DNA of 64,000 nucleotides from positions 121,380,242 through 121,444,241 of the forward strand of contig BSWB01000006.1 of NCBI GenBank assembly GCA_033239125.1, in the 5' to 3' direction. A program made the translations under genes and the position numbers. Positions 11,064 through 23,297 of the stretch are shown piece by piece; within the stretch, counting starts at the first letter, position 1; every line of letters begins with the position of its first letter. The notes below the pieces were generated by a model. It saw only the letters and a list, made by a program, of their open reading frames with translations, searched no databases and was not told the DNA's origin. The stretch is from Fagopyrum homotropicum (Eukaryota > Streptophyta > Magnoliopsida > Caryophyllales > Polygonaceae).

Positions 11064-12627
11064 TGTACACTCATACCCTTAAAACTGTATCTTAGTTTGC
11101 AATGAATCACAATGGAGTTCAACATGAGACCAAGGTATTCATGAGCATATATCATAAGGAATTCAATAATTATCCTAAAATGCATCAACAATATCATCAT
11201 ATACATATATACACCCCAAAATCCCTCAAACATCCTAGATGTACGGAAACGCTCGGCTGATCACCCGACCAGATCACTCTGCAGTCCTCAATACCGGCAA
11301 GGCATCTACAACACGGTATGAGACCGTTAGCTAACAATTCATATATAAGATCATGCATAAGCACATACACATATCAAAATAACGATAAACACCAAGGATG
11401 TCATCGCACATTTCCCGCTTTAAATATCTTTATAAAGTCATTCACTCATAATACTTTTTAAAGGTGTGACACGAGAAGTAAATCATTTGCGCCATTTGGA
11501 GTGGCTAAGTGTACTACCACCATATAACAATAGGAGTGGCTTAGTACCTACGCCATATAAGACTAGGTTAGTCCTAGAGAACCCTCCAGCCTCCCTCGAG
11601 AGTATTGGACAAGTTATCACCACCCGTCAAATGTGGGTCAATACAACGTCGGTAATAATCAATATATCACATGCTATAAAGCATATAACACACACCACTC
11701 ATGCATACATCCAATGTAGGAATGCAGCTAAGTAAGTCATACGGACTTACATGCAACCCAAATAATCTCAACAACGATCAACCTCTCAAATTCCCGTAGG
11801 AATGAACACCGCTTGATAAACAAGGCATAAATATATCAATCATTGCATCATCAAACTAGAAGAATCACTCCTAGTCTCAAAGGATCCACAAGGATCGTAA
11901 TCAACCTCAAATAACCTTTCAAACCTCAAAGCCTCTTCAAGGCATAACATTACATCAATATATCATCATTAATCCAACACAATACTAGCCCAGTACGCTT
12001 CTAAGCAAGGATCAAGAAGGAAGGATGAACTTATCAAAGAACTTGGTAAATTCTGAAGAAGGCGCGGGCGCGGACAAGAAGGGGCACAGGCGCGGTGACA
12101 AGGTCTGATGCCGCGACTACGGCTTAACGCATGCGCGGGAGGCGGCAACACATCTGAAGGCATGGGGGCGGCTAATGCAAGGGGCGGGTGCGATTTCCCC
12201 AACAACAAACAACTCCAAAGTGCTCTTCGATGGATCTCTCGTTCAAAACTTCACTCCTCAACTTGGAGCCACCAAGGCACACTTGCCTTCATCCAAATAT
12301 ACACATAACACCATCAAACGTTCATAAACATATCACAGATGATCAGTTTGTTTGATTTTCCAAACAAGGAAGAAAAAGAAGGAAAATAAGGGAAGAAGGA
12401 AGAAAATACTCACCACTTCTTCTGCAGATCACTAGGGAGAGGAATCACAGCTGCAACCTAGTAAGCTATCCACAACAGTCATCCAAACAACATCATCATC
12501 ATCCAACCTTAAATCTTGAAGATGATCCAAGGGAGAAAATCAAGAAGAATAAGCAACGAGGAAGAGGAGAAGAATGAACGTGAAAGAGAAGAAGAAAGAT
12601 GGTCTGAAGAGAGGGAACAAACCCTCA
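11064..12627 (-). mobile_element. Tekay-like solo LTR, minus strand
   Basis: The ends are TGTACAC...CCTCA on the plus strand, and the flanking 5-mers GTTGG (11059-11063) and GTTTG (12628-12632) look like a target duplication with one change. Reversed, it shows the diagnostic Tekay LTR order: a GC-rich segment (about 12055-12200), the GTAAGTC/GACTTAC hairpin (11732-11750), GTTAGCTAAC (11326-11335) and a TTCCGTACAT box (about 11240). It lacks the GGGTCGGGACCC tail, so it is a separate family. No internal domain adjoins it. The right flank continues an Athila 3' UTR. Confidence 0.7.
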
Positions 12628-12632
12628 GTTTG

Positions 12633-13046
12633 AAGTTGTGAAGTTATTATCCTTTCCTGGATCTAGCACCACAATATTCTTTGTACGCTCCATCTCTAAC
12701 TCGTTTCTTGACCTTTGATTGAAAATACTTGAGACCATGAGCTTGTTAAATGACTTAGTGGTTTAAACTGGATTATTCATGACTGATTTTGATGAGTATG
12801 ATTTTCTATGCATTTCATGATTTCAAATGAAATATGACTAGCTTTTATATACCCATGATTTGTTTTGATCATATATTGTTCTTATCTGCTATGAAGCATT
12901 CTCTAAGGGTGATCTATGAGAGAAAATGCACAACCAAAAAGTTTTGAATTTTTCATTCAGTGTTTAATTGATAATAACTCATTCTATCTTGTATCTAAGA
13001 TTTAAACCTTGCTTGAGGACAAGCAAGAGGCAAGTATGGGATATTT
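12633..13046 (+). other. Athila 3' untranslated region and polypurine tract
   Basis: The segment aligns with the 3' ends of two other Athila elements here (18690-19095 and 59790-59923 plus 61593-61869). Shared blocks are the GATCTAGCACCACA-type word, ACTCGTTTCTTGACC, TAAACTGGATTATT and the closing GGACAAGCAAGAGGCAAGTA before TGATA of the LTR. The purine-rich AAGCAAGAGGCAAGTATGGG is the likely polypurine tract. The rest of this element's body to the left is missing or unrecognisable. Confidence 0.72.
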
Positions 13047-14672
13047 TGATAGCATAAATTATTGTCTATATTTCGGTCATGATTTTGTTTTTTTCTCATC
13101 ATAATTTTGTATGCATGTATACGCATTTGTAACATTTATGTCATTATTCGGTTACTTTGCAAGAATCAAGGTCTCCACCACGTTTTGTTGTATTTGTAGG
13201 TAATATGACACGTTTTGCGTGGAAATAGAGCATAAACAGCTAAGGAGGCTATGGAGCTACATTTAAGAGCATTAGGAAGGACAAAAAGAAGAACAAGAAC
13301 CAAGCTGAAAGGATAGAAGAAAGATCCAGAAGAAGATGTGATTTCATGCACGTTGATCACTACTGATCTCGGATGGACATAGCTATGCATTTCGACCGAG
13401 ATGGCCCACTTGGCCTGGATCGAAGTCGATGTCTGACAGGCCAAGAAGACAAGACATATTTTTGACCAAAATTTTTCTATAAGAATGGACGGTGATGGCT
13501 GGATTGAGGAGGCTAGACGATCGAGATAGAGACATCATAAGTGTTTTCTTGGAAGATTGTTTTGAAGAATTGAAGGAAAGGGAAGATTCGAAGGAAGGAT
13601 TGCTTAGGGTTTGAGTTAACCTAGATTGTGAGTATTTCTTGGGGATTGCTAGTGAGTTGTTATCATCCCTTTTTGGAACACATCATTGATACTCTTGATT
13701 GGTCTGTTTGCTTTGATAATTGAGATACCTTTGTTGCTTGCTCTATTCCCTTTTCTTGATATTCTTGATATTCTTGATATTATTAATATGATGATTGTTG
13801 GAAAAACACCCTTGCAATTATAGGGTGATTAGTTGAAGGTTGTGGTGTAGATGATGAAAGAATAGACCTTTATCTGAGTGGACCCTGAAAGCTTGAGTTA
13901 TCCCTAATCCGAAACCCGTCTCGGGATGTTCATTGAGCATCTCGACCGAGATCAATATAGAACAGAACGAGATCGCCCACTGCATTGCATATCTTGAGTT
14001 TAGGTTTAGTTTGCCAAATCCTATCCTTGTTGCACCTTTGCTGGTTTATACGCAAGCCTAGGATGAGACTTACCCGGTGATTCTTCCTTTACTTGTATAC
14101 CTATGATGATTAGTATTAGGTAATAAAGTTTTATCCTGTATTAGGGTTTGAGTGTGCCTTTATCCTACCTTTGAGAGTTAACCTGAGACTTACCCGGTGA
14201 TGGTTAGTTCTGTACCCTTAAGTGATTGATGTTGGCTTGAGCGCCCTTACCTTTCCTTAGTTCCTTGAGACTTACCCGGTGATAGGAGCTTTGGTTTGGG
14301 AAAGTTGGTAGTGAGACTTACCCGGTGATCTATCCCATAGCAGCAACACCTTCTCTTAGCAAACCTCAGCTTTGCCCATGTTATCCAAAGAGATCTTAAG
14401 TCGAAACCACAAATGGATACTATGATCTTTAGAATCTGCATTTCTCCCATCTTGATTCATACATCTTGTCTTTTGCTTTTGATCAATATTGTTGCATACT
14501 TTCGACATTGGATTGTTTTACTGCGATTGTTCTCACCAATTCCCTGAAATCGACTCCGGAATATAAGTCTTTACTACGATTGATCTGTACACTGTGGGTT
14601 CGCCTATCTTTAGGTTTATTATTCGGATTATAAATTTAAAGCTTTGCCTGCACACACCTTTTGGAGCGAACA
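13047..14672 (+). repeat. Athila-type LTR (family E), 3' LTR of a truncated element
   Basis: It begins TGATAGCATAAATT right after the polypurine tract and ends CACCTTTTGGAGCGAACA, the ending shared by the Athila LTRs here (1626 bp). Four copies of GAGACTTACCCGGTGAT start at 14065, 14185, 14267 and 14313. Covarying inverted repeats lie at 13391-13402 (degenerate; CGACCGAG core) and 13939-13952 (ATCTCGACCGAGAT). The conserved CCGTACACTGCGGGTTCGC box is at about 14586. It is followed at once by CTTGT and an open integrase frame, so this element inserted into another Athila's integrase. Confidence 0.85.
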
Positions 14673-15600
14673 CTTGTCAAAGAACAGGAAACATTTCTAG
14701 GAGGAATGAGATGCCGCTTAGAAACATCCAAGAAGTGGAGGTCTTTGATGTATGGGATGTGGACTTCATGGGACCATTACCATCTTCTTGTAGTAACCAA
14801 TACATACTTCTGGTTGCAGACTACGTTTCAAGATGGATTGAAGTTGTTGCTTCTCCCACTAATGATGCTATGGTGGTAGTGAAGTTCCTCAATAGAACGA
14901 TCTTTCCAAGGTTTGGGACGCCCCGAACCATCATTAGTGATGGAGGAACGTACTTCAGAGCCCGTAAATTTGATGTTGTACTAGCCAAGTTTGGGGTGAC
15001 TCACAAGATTGCAACTCCCTATCATCCTCAAACCAGCGGGCAAGTGGAGATATCGAATAGAGATATCAAGGTCATTCTATAGAAAATTGTCTTTAGAACG
15101 AGGAAAGATTGGTCACAAAAACTCGATGATGCACTTTGGGCGTACCGGAAAGCTTTTCAAGACTCCCATTGGCACTACACCATACAACCTTGTGTATGGG
15201 AAGTCTTGTCATCTTCCGGTGAGCTAGAGCACAAGGCTTCTTGGGCGACTAAGTGGATGAACTTTGACATTAAGGCGGCTGGAGAGAAACGCCTTCTTGA
15301 CATTAATGAGCTGGAAGAAATCCGCTTGAATGCATATGAGAATGCGCATATATACAAAGAAAGGACGAAGAAGTGGCATGCCAAGCACATCATTCCTAAA
15401 AATTGAAAGAACGAGACCTGGTCCTTCTCTTCAATTCCCAACTTCGTCTATGTCCCGGTAAGTTGAAGTCTCATTGGACCGGACCATTTGTAATTAAACA
15501 TGTTTTCCCATGGTGCAGTTTAAGTATGAGGTGAATATTGCGGAGCTTTCAAGGTCAATAGCCTAAGAATCCTCCAAAAGAAGGATTGGTCTAGCTACGG
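14673..15600 (+). pseudogene. Athila integrase remnant
   Basis: The frame starts within the zinc finger (TCQRTGNISRRNEMPL), because the LTR to the left interrupts the gene. The catalytic core follows: DVDFMGPLPSS (first D), ATIISDGG-type block (TIISDGGTYFRARKF, second D) and HPQTSGQVEISNRDIK (E). A stop follows at about 15080, then frame changes: the GTTPYNLVYGKSCHLPV block is in another frame, and KAAGEKRLLDINELEEIRL and YKERTKKWHAKHI in a third. The tail ends in the Athila post-integrase signature of GGACCTTAAACAAAGCGCTT followed by a GGGAGGCAACCC box (about 15600-15631). All three DDE residues are present but the gene is broken. Confidence 0.9.
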
Positions 15601-16304
15601 ACCTTAAACAAAGCGCTTCTAGGGAGGCAACCCTAGATATTGTTTTCTTTCCCCTTTTCTTAGAATAGGTTAGTCTAGTTTGTTTTTGTCTTTTCGTTGG
15701 TACCTTTCCGGTTTGTCTTGTGTCTTTGGATGTCAGACCTAAGAATCCTCCAAAAGAAGTGAAGGAAAACAAAGCACCGTCAACCTTGGAATTTTGATGA
15801 ATTTAAGGATTCCACGGGTTAAAATAGCATTCCACAAGAGTGGTTCTCTATTTTCCACACGTGAAAAGGCTTTTCGAGAGGTGCCACGGGTGACACCACG
15901 GCCGTAGTTTTTCCACGGGGGCGTGGTTTTCTAAATTTCCACGAAAGAATAAAAAGCCACACTTCACTTCACAGCTGCAAAAGAAAGCCTCAAAATCACG
16001 CCCCAACTCGAGAAAATCGCCGCCTCCCAACCCCGGCACCAATTCTCGCATCCGGTAACCGTTTAAAGCGATTCTTCATCCACAATTGAAAAAAACAACG
16101 TTCCATTGCGTTCAACCTGCACAAACATTCAGCAAATTAGCAGGAATTTGGATTTTCAGTCCAAAATGCTTGTCTTCGATTTTACTGATGATTTTTTTAG
16201 AGAACTGGATGGAATTGGACTTAAAAATAGTCTAGGAGTGTTGCTTGTGAGTTGGCTGCATGTTGTTGTCGATTGCTAAAAAATTGACAAAAACCATGGG
16301 CTGA
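15601..16304 (+). other. Athila spacer between integrase and ORF-1-like frame
   Basis: This is non-coding as far as I can see. It opens with the GGGAGGCAACCC box and holds a cluster of CCAC/GTGG words, including one at 15896-15907 with its right arm changed. A perfect CCACGACCGTGG occurs at 16314-16325, just inside the next frame. A 22-bp stretch beginning CCTAAGAATCCTCC occurs at 15562 and again at 15738. Confidence 0.6.
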
Positions 16305-17769
16305 TTGAGATTTCCACGACCGTGGTTTAGCAATATCCGACCGTGGTTTTTACCAGTGATGGATGGTTTACATCATATTGGCCGGAATTTGTTTAGGAAA
16401 AGCAAGGGCTCCTCTTGCCAACCTCCACAACCACCCCCACAGCAACCACCACCCCCTCCTAGACTCCTTCGCATGTTGGATGAGCATAAAGAAGCATATA
16501 ACACCATCCAACCCCGCACCATTGTTGCCCCTAGGTACCTTGTCCTAAAAGATCTTGAATGAATGGACATCTTTGATGATTTAAATATTATGATCGACAT
16601 GGCTGGAGTTACAGACTTCATAGGCATTAGAGAGTAGGCCTACGAGGAGTTGACCATGGAGTTTCTTAGCTCCTTTGACCATAATGCTAGGGAGAGAACC
16701 GTTATGTTCCGGATGATGAACCGGAATTATAACTTGTCGATTGGTAGGTTTGCTCAGAGTTTGGGGTTTGGAGATACCACTCACGGGACCTTTCCTAGGA
16801 GTACGAGGCCTAGTGCCTTTTGGGAGAGCATAGTTATGGTGGTGAGTTTTGAAAATAGATGGCATCCGGCCGATTCTAAGGAAAGCTTGATCTACAACTT
16901 GTCCTTCAAGCTTGCACATCGGGTTATGTTCGAATGTCTATTTCCGAGGACCAAGATACCCCAACGGCTTAAGGCCGATGAGCTCTTCATTTTGTTTTGC
17001 ATGGCCACCGGCACCACTCCTGATTGTGCCACATTGCTTGTTGTAGCTTGAGGAAGATTAAGAACAAATCTAGGGGTGACATTTGTGTAAGAGGGATAGT
17101 GAATCACATTGCTCGTCACTTGGAAGTTGATTTTTCCACTTGTGAGCTAGCCGCGGAGGTTAGACCTCTTGGTATTGAGAGATTCATCCATAGGGGTATT
17201 TTGATTCCCCGACATAGAGGTCCACCGCATGTTGTTATGCCTTGGGAGGGAAAAGGTGGGAAAGAGGTCCCATGGAGGTCAAAATACTCCATTCGGAACC
17301 CTCACAACTAGAAGTTGACGTTCAATCTGATGTATGCTGAGATGGGAGGTCAAGAGGTTGAGGAGGACGATGGCGCAGCTGAGGCGGTTGGAGGACAGGG
17401 TCTTGAGGACATGGACACTGGGACAGATACCAATCCTAGTTACTACAAAGTTGAGGGAGACTTTGGCAGCTTTCCGGAGCAGCCACGTGAGTTCTCGTCT
17501 ATGGGAGAGCACCATGAGCCTCCTCGGAGATCCACTGCTCGCCAACCACGAGCCAGTCCCTCTTAGTGCCGCGCTAGCACATCCGAGCGCCCCACTTGGT
17601 TCGACGAGACACCTCCATGGCTTTCAGGGCTTCAGTCACGGATGGACAACATTGACAGCCGTCTCGGCACCGTAGAGGATGGTCAGCCGATGATGCGGGA
17701 CCTCTACCATGCTCAGTTTGGACGCCCATTTGACCCCTCATGGTATCCATTACCACCACCGCTCGGTTG
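16305..17769 (+). pseudogene. ATHILA ORF-1-like (post-pol) reading frame, broken
   Basis: Position after integrase and sequence both match the frame that Pfam calls the ATHILA ORF-1 family. A proline-rich segment (PPQPPPQQPPPPPRL, about 16425-16470) leads to a conserved region: APRYLVLKDLE, stop, DIFDDLNIMIDMAGVTDF, stop, then YEELTMEFLSSFDHNARERT, LSIGRFAQSLGFG and IPQRLKADELFILFCMATG. A frameshift near 17040 moves the rest (HIARHLEVDFSTCELAAEV, KEVPWRSKYSIRNPHN) to another frame. A charged tail (about 17340-17769) ends in NIDSRLGTVEDGQPMMRDL. The function of this family is not established; it lies where env-like genes sit in some gypsy elements, but I see no signal or membrane segment. Confidence 0.75.
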
Positions 17770-19095
17770 ATGACGTTTCGCCCCCTGCAGCTTATTTCAG
17801 ACATTGTGAGTTTCTATACTTTTCTTTTATTTTATTTCACATTGGGGACAATGTGTAATTCAAGTATTGGGTGATTGGAATACTTGGTGTGTAATAACTC
17901 TTGATGCTTGCTTTGTTTGTGCATCGTACTATGTATTTTCATGTTTTATTATCACATGTTTCGTTATTGCTTTGCATTTTACAGCTTTGAAAAATCAGAA
18001 AAAATTGGAAAATTTAATTTAAAAAATTGTGCTTCAAGGATTGGAAATGACCTCAATGAAGAAAACTACTTGTGGATTGGATTTTTGACAATTTTTATGT
18101 GTTCAAACTGAATTGTGAATTGTGAAGGATTTGAATGTTTTGCTGAATTTTGTTATAAGTTTGATAATTTGGAATTTAATTTAAATCATGTTGATAAATT
18201 GAAGGTTGAAACCGCTTATTAGTTCTTACACTTCTTATTGATATGATTAAGGCATTTCGTTTTTATTCCTTTCTTCTTCTTGATCACCTTTTAGCGCCTC
18301 ATGTATATATATTTTCCCCCTTTTTACCTATCCGTGAATTAGGATGCAATGGTGTAAGAGTTGTGAAGTTTGAAGTTGAAAGTGGTGAATGTGTTAGAAA
18401 ATAAGTTTGGGGTAGTCAATCATGATGATGAGTAACTCCGCACCATTCACATAGCCGGGTGTTTGTGTCTTGCAAAAGTCGGATTGAGCGATATTCCTAA
18501 CGAGTCATAGTATGTGCACTACGATTTGAGGCAACTCAAAAAATAGAGTTAATGCTGATTTCCTAGGCTTCGGTTATTGTGCACCTCTGTCCTTGGTCAG
18601 AAAAAGTAAATTAAAAAAACATTTGTGCTGAAAAAGAAGAGCAAAGCTCTCAATGTGGTTGTTGAAGTGTGCTTAAAAGGTTTGTGATGTTATTGTCCTC
18701 TTTCCCGGATTTTGCACCACATATCCTATACATATCCCACCCTAACACGTTTCTTGACCTTCATTTAAAAGAACTTAAGATCTTTGAGATTGTTGTTTGG
18801 CTTTGTGGTCCAAATTGAATTTTTTTCATGATTGATTTTAATTTTGCTTCAGGTTATACTGCTTGTTTTGAAAACTTTTGCAAGATGCGATTATTCTTTT
18901 CAAGACAGGAGTTTTTTTTGCTCACATAATAGTTTTCGGAAAGCTATGAAACAAGTATAGAGAGCGATCTATGAATAGAAGCACGAATCTAAAAATATTG
19001 TGTTTGTCCTTGTCTTTGCATTCATATTTCAAATATTTTTGTATTCTAGATTTGAACCTTGCTTGGGACAAGCAAGAGGCAAGTATGGGATATAT
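17770..19095 (+). other. Athila 3' untranslated region with conserved blocks and polypurine tract
   Basis: It is AT-rich with no credible frame. A CATTGGGGACAATGTG word lies at about 17850. A block at 18420-18610 (GATGAGTAACTCCGCACC, GTTTGTGTCTTGCAAAAGTC, CCTAGGCTTCGG) is shared with the Athila at 59545-59720. The region ends in GGACAAGCAAGAGGCAAGTA and TATGGGATATA before the LTR at 19096. Confidence 0.7.
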
Positions 19096-20750
19096 TGATT
19101 GCATGAAATATGACGTAGTTTAGATTTGTATATAGGTAGTATTTCGCTTTCTTTTGAGTACATTATTGAGCAAATTCAACTATTATCTTGGAATCAAGAT
19201 CTACACAAGCTTTGATATGATTCTAGGTAAATTGGCGCTGAATTGGAGTGGAAAAAGAGCATTTATAGAGTATTAGTTGACGTGGAGTTCATTAGGAAGC
19301 ATTGGAGAATCATGGGAAGGAGTATGAAGTGAAGCAAAGGAGAAAAGCATCGAAAAGGAAGAACCATGGCCAAAAAGGAACTTCAACGGCCGGGGTTTTG
19401 GTATTTCTTTGAATTTCACACGTGGAAAGGAAGGTCGAGAGTCATCACGGGACAAACCACGGCCGTGGTTTTGATGAAGTCACCCATGGTTTTTTCGGAA
19501 AGACCGTTTTGTTATTGCCACATCTGCAAGAAAGAAGGAAGCCTTTAGACCTAATTTTATCTTATAAAAGGAGGTCGATGGCTGCATTTTTGAGGACGGA
19601 TTATACACTACACATTTAGATTATCTTCGATATGAAGGATTACTCGACGCTCGAGATTTGATTGTTTCACGATCGGAGGAGATTGAAGAGCTTTCTTGAT
19701 CCCGACTTGGAGATTGGAGATTTTGTGAGATATTTTGTAGGTTTTTGATTATTGTCTTTGAGAACACATACTCTGGGATTATACGTTGTTTGATTCAGTT
19801 ATTGATATTTGAAAATTGATTATTGATTCATCATTATTCATCTTTGTGTTCCTCTTGGTTGCATGCTATTCTTTATTCTCTTTCTTAATCTTGAATTGAA
19901 TATGATGATGATTGTTCGCTAAACCCCCTTGCGATTCTAGGGTGAAGGGTTGATGGTTGTTGTATAGATGATTATAGATTGAGCCTTAACAAATCGGACT
20001 GTGGCATTTGTGAGACGAAAACCTCGAATGAGATTTTCCACGGCCTTTTCTTCAGGAACCACGGTTGTGGTTTCCCAAGATCTGCCCGTGGTTTCCTCTG
20101 TTTTGCACATTTTGCTTTTGCCCTTATCCAAAGTTAAAGATTGCTTAAATCCTACCTTTGTTAACCCTTTCTAACCCTTAGCCTTGCTTGGTTATGAGTG
20201 TTTACGAGTTCTAGGTAATAGAGGATTCAAAACCCTCTATTAAGGTGGAGAGTGTCAAAGCCTTTACCTTTGTCTTTCTTCAAACTTCCTTGGGTTTGGT
20301 GTTTGTTGTTTGGTATTGAGAGTGTAATCCTATCCTTAGAACCCCTTCTTGACGAGACTCAACATCCGTTAAGTAGCATCCTTTGGGTGAGATAAAAGGG
20401 TGTTGGAACTTCACCGTACGATACCTCCCTTAGACATATTCCTTTGCTATCCAGCTCTGTCCGTACATATCCTTAGACATCTTGAATCGAACGCCACAAC
20501 CGGATACTTGGATCTTTAGAATCCGCATTCCCAATTACTCTTAAATCTATATTCGTTATATTGATCATTGCTTTGCTTGCTATATAAGTTAGGTTGCTTT
20601 TACTGCTTTGTTCTCACCGATTTCTTGAGATAGAGTCTGCAATATCAGTCCATACTACGATTGATCCGTACACTGCGGGTTCACTATCGTTAGACTTAAT
20701 TCTTCGATAAAAAATTAAAGCTTATTTGCACACACCTTTTGGAGCGAACA
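19096..20750 (+). repeat. Athila-type 3' LTR (family G)
   Basis: The LTR runs from TGATTGCATG to CACCTTTTGGAGCGAACA (1655 bp), directly after the polypurine tract of the element whose integrase is at 14673. It carries CCACGGCCGTGG at 19457-19468 (+361 from its start) and CCACGGTTGTGG at 20059-20070, and the CCGTACACTGCGGGTTC box at about 20666. It lacks the GAGACTTACCCGGTGAT iterons of families E, C and J. It is followed immediately by the right part of the split Tekay-like LTR. Confidence 0.85.
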
Positions 20751-21826
20751 ATCTTCCCCAGTGCCGCCCCCGCGGTACTGTCTAGCCGCCCCCGCGGACT
20801 TGTCTTCAGTAGCCCCGTCTTTGGTGAGCTGCTTTCCTTCCTTGTTTCCCTCATTCCTTCCCTTGGCTACTGTTGATATATTTTACCCTTGGTGATCTGT
20901 AAGACTAGGGTTTGTGACCCTAGCTTGTGGAGATCTATTAGAGATCATGAAGACTAGAAGTTATAGACTTCTAGCAATTGTTTCATTCCTGATTCGTTAT
21001 GCCTTGTTTGAGCAGGCATTCTTTCCTTCCCCTCGGGAAACTGAGGTGTTTCTGACCTTTGTAGTTTACTTTCGAGTGAGGTAAGTCCCTTGGACTTACT
21101 TAGCTGTGTTCCGTATATTAGCTTGATTGTATTGGCTTGTTTGTGTTGTTGTTTATTGTTATAATGGATAACCGGACTAGGATTGACCTTGATAACCTTA
21201 ATTGGCAAAAATGTATTATAACCGGGTTGTGACCGCTTATCCAGTTCAAAATGGGGAAACTAGGATGTGCTATTGCGACTAGTCCAACAAGTGACAGAGG
21301 GATACATCCACTCTATTCTTGTTTGTGAAAGGGGACCGAGGCGACATCATAGTGATTCTCGTGTGATAACATAAGTGGAATTAGTAAAGGGATTAACCTA
21401 ATGAAAGATAATAACCGGTTGAGTGCGAGCATGCTATATGTTTATATCACCTTATGTGTGTTTGTGCCTTTACTATCTTTTCGATATCTAGAATGTTAGC
21501 TAACAGTTTATACTGATGTTTTAGATGTCCCGTAGGTTAGAGATGCTGCTGAGTGATCCAGACGGTGTGGTCAGCTGGGGTTCCGTACATTATAGAACGG
21601 GATCGGGTTTATATTTTTGTTGTTGTCTTTCCCTTTGTTTTGAACTCGGTTGCAAGTCTTTTACGCTTCCCTATGTTATAACCTTTGAATTTTATAACAG
21701 TTTCTGTTTTTATTTATTCGTGTCTTGTTATAAGATCCGATGTTATTGTCACTTCTTTGAGGGTCGGGACCCATTGTGAGGTCCTAGCCTGTAACGCTTC
21801 GAGTTCCCAAAACTTTGGGTGTTACA
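20751..21826 (+). repeat. Tekay-like LTR, 3' part, continuation of 1684-2198
   Basis: It starts with ATCTTCCCC and two CCGCCCCCGCGG words (20764-20775 and 20786-20797). The hairpin follows at 21081-21099, GTTAGCTAAC at 21495-21504, the TGGTCAGC...TTCCGTACATTATAG box at about 21575 and the GGGTCGGGACCC tail, ending GTGTTACA at 21826. Its first bases correspond to the point in the family LTR where the left part stops. No primer binding site follows. Confidence 0.75.
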
Positions 21827-23297
21827 CCTTGAATACAACGATTTGCGATTCAGCGAAGGTTGATCAACGATTGAGCATGAGCGAAGGCCGAACAACAATT
21901 GATCTCAAAAACGACGAATTTCCGGTGCTTCATGCTGAAGCACGAAATGACAAGAAGGTATTCTTAAATTTATTCATTTTACAGCATCTTGTTTTTGAGA
22001 AAATTACGGAGAAATGATGAAAGAGTAGTTATTTTTGGAAGTTTTTTTAAGGGTCTTAACGCCTAGGGTAAGAATAAATCTACATTTGTTGGTGATCACA
22101 AAGGCCCTGATATAGTTTTATACCCGTACTTCTGTTTAACTTTTTAACGGATAACGACAATGGTAGAAAAGTTAACAATTATAAAAACATAGATACAAAC
22201 ACGCCAAATAAATATGGTTCACGAGTATAACCATAAAAACACAAAGGATTACAAAGTATCCATTGCTTGGAATTCAAATTTGATTTCATTCCATACTTCG
22301 CCCCCATTTTGGCCAGGGAACACGAACTAAAGGCCATCCAGTTTATCAGCTTTTTTTGAAATGTTACGACAAAAAATGTATTTTTATTTTTTTACAACAA
22401 AAAAATTTGTTTGTGATGAACTGGAAAAATTCTTCTATAAAAAAGAAATATGCAAAACAAAATATATTGTAAGAGCACTCTGTAAAAGTTCAATAGCACT
22501 CTGAAAAAGAAATATGCGAATAAAATATATTGTAAGAGCCAAACTCCTCTGCTCTATAATCCTTTCACTCGGGAAATGATTTTTCGCCTACAGCCCAAAC
22601 AATATATCCTTCCTCCAAAAACATTGATGTTGTTAATGTTACCGTAAGCACTTGTTATGTTATGAAGCCGGTTCGGTCAAACAGGTTTGTTGCGGTTGCT
22701 GGTTCCTTGATGACGAACCGGTGGCCACTTTGATCGTTGATCCAAATATGTTGTGGCTTTAGGTATGGACTGATTTGAGTTTGTCATAAAAAAATCCAAA
22801 CCGAACAAACTGAAGGTGGTGAAACCGGTCTCTCCGGCGGCCGGTGTTAATGGTTGTTCCGACAAAGGCAACAAAGATGGTGGTGGTGCAGTATATAGGT
22901 AGCGACTAGTGGTGGTCGAAGGTGATGGTATGTACCCGACGGTTTCGGTGTGGATGAGGATGTCTCGGGGTTTTTTCAGTGAGACTCCGAGGGTGAATGA
23001 AGTATTGTATTTAAAAATAATTTGCGGCTACAAAAATCAATTTAGAAGTAATCACAATTGATATCGAAAGCACTGAATAACGAGAATGGTAGAAAAAACT
23101 AACTGTAACGGTGATTACTCCGGTTGACTCTTTTTTTGGAATCTTGTGAAAGATTTTATTTTTTTCTAATAAAAAGATCACGATCAAGGTTAAACCCTAA
23201 GATGCTACCTGGAAGCACAAAAGGCCACGATCGAAAGGATCACCAAAATACGAAACCAACGAAGTCATGGGTGTTCCAAGAGCCCTACGAGTTTGTA
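21776..23297. repeat. Tandem duplication, first unit (about 1.52 kb)
   Basis: The unit starts in the last 50 bp of the LTR (GTGAGGTCCTAGC) and continues through CCTTGAATACAACGATTTGC (21827), a short frame MSEGRTTIDLKNDEFPVLHA (about 21880), AAGGTATTCTTAAATTT, and a region around 22660-22900 rich in CGGTTCGGTCAAACAGG and TGGTGGTG words. Nearly everything recurs in the same order in 23298-24600. The frame ending in AAG|GTATTC could be an exon with a donor site, but I recognise no protein family. Confidence 0.85.

Noticed and set aside
16305..17769. Calling the post-pol frame an envelope gene
   Set aside because: It occupies the env position, but I see no signal peptide, cleavage site or membrane segment. 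ATHILA ORF-1-like is the safer name.
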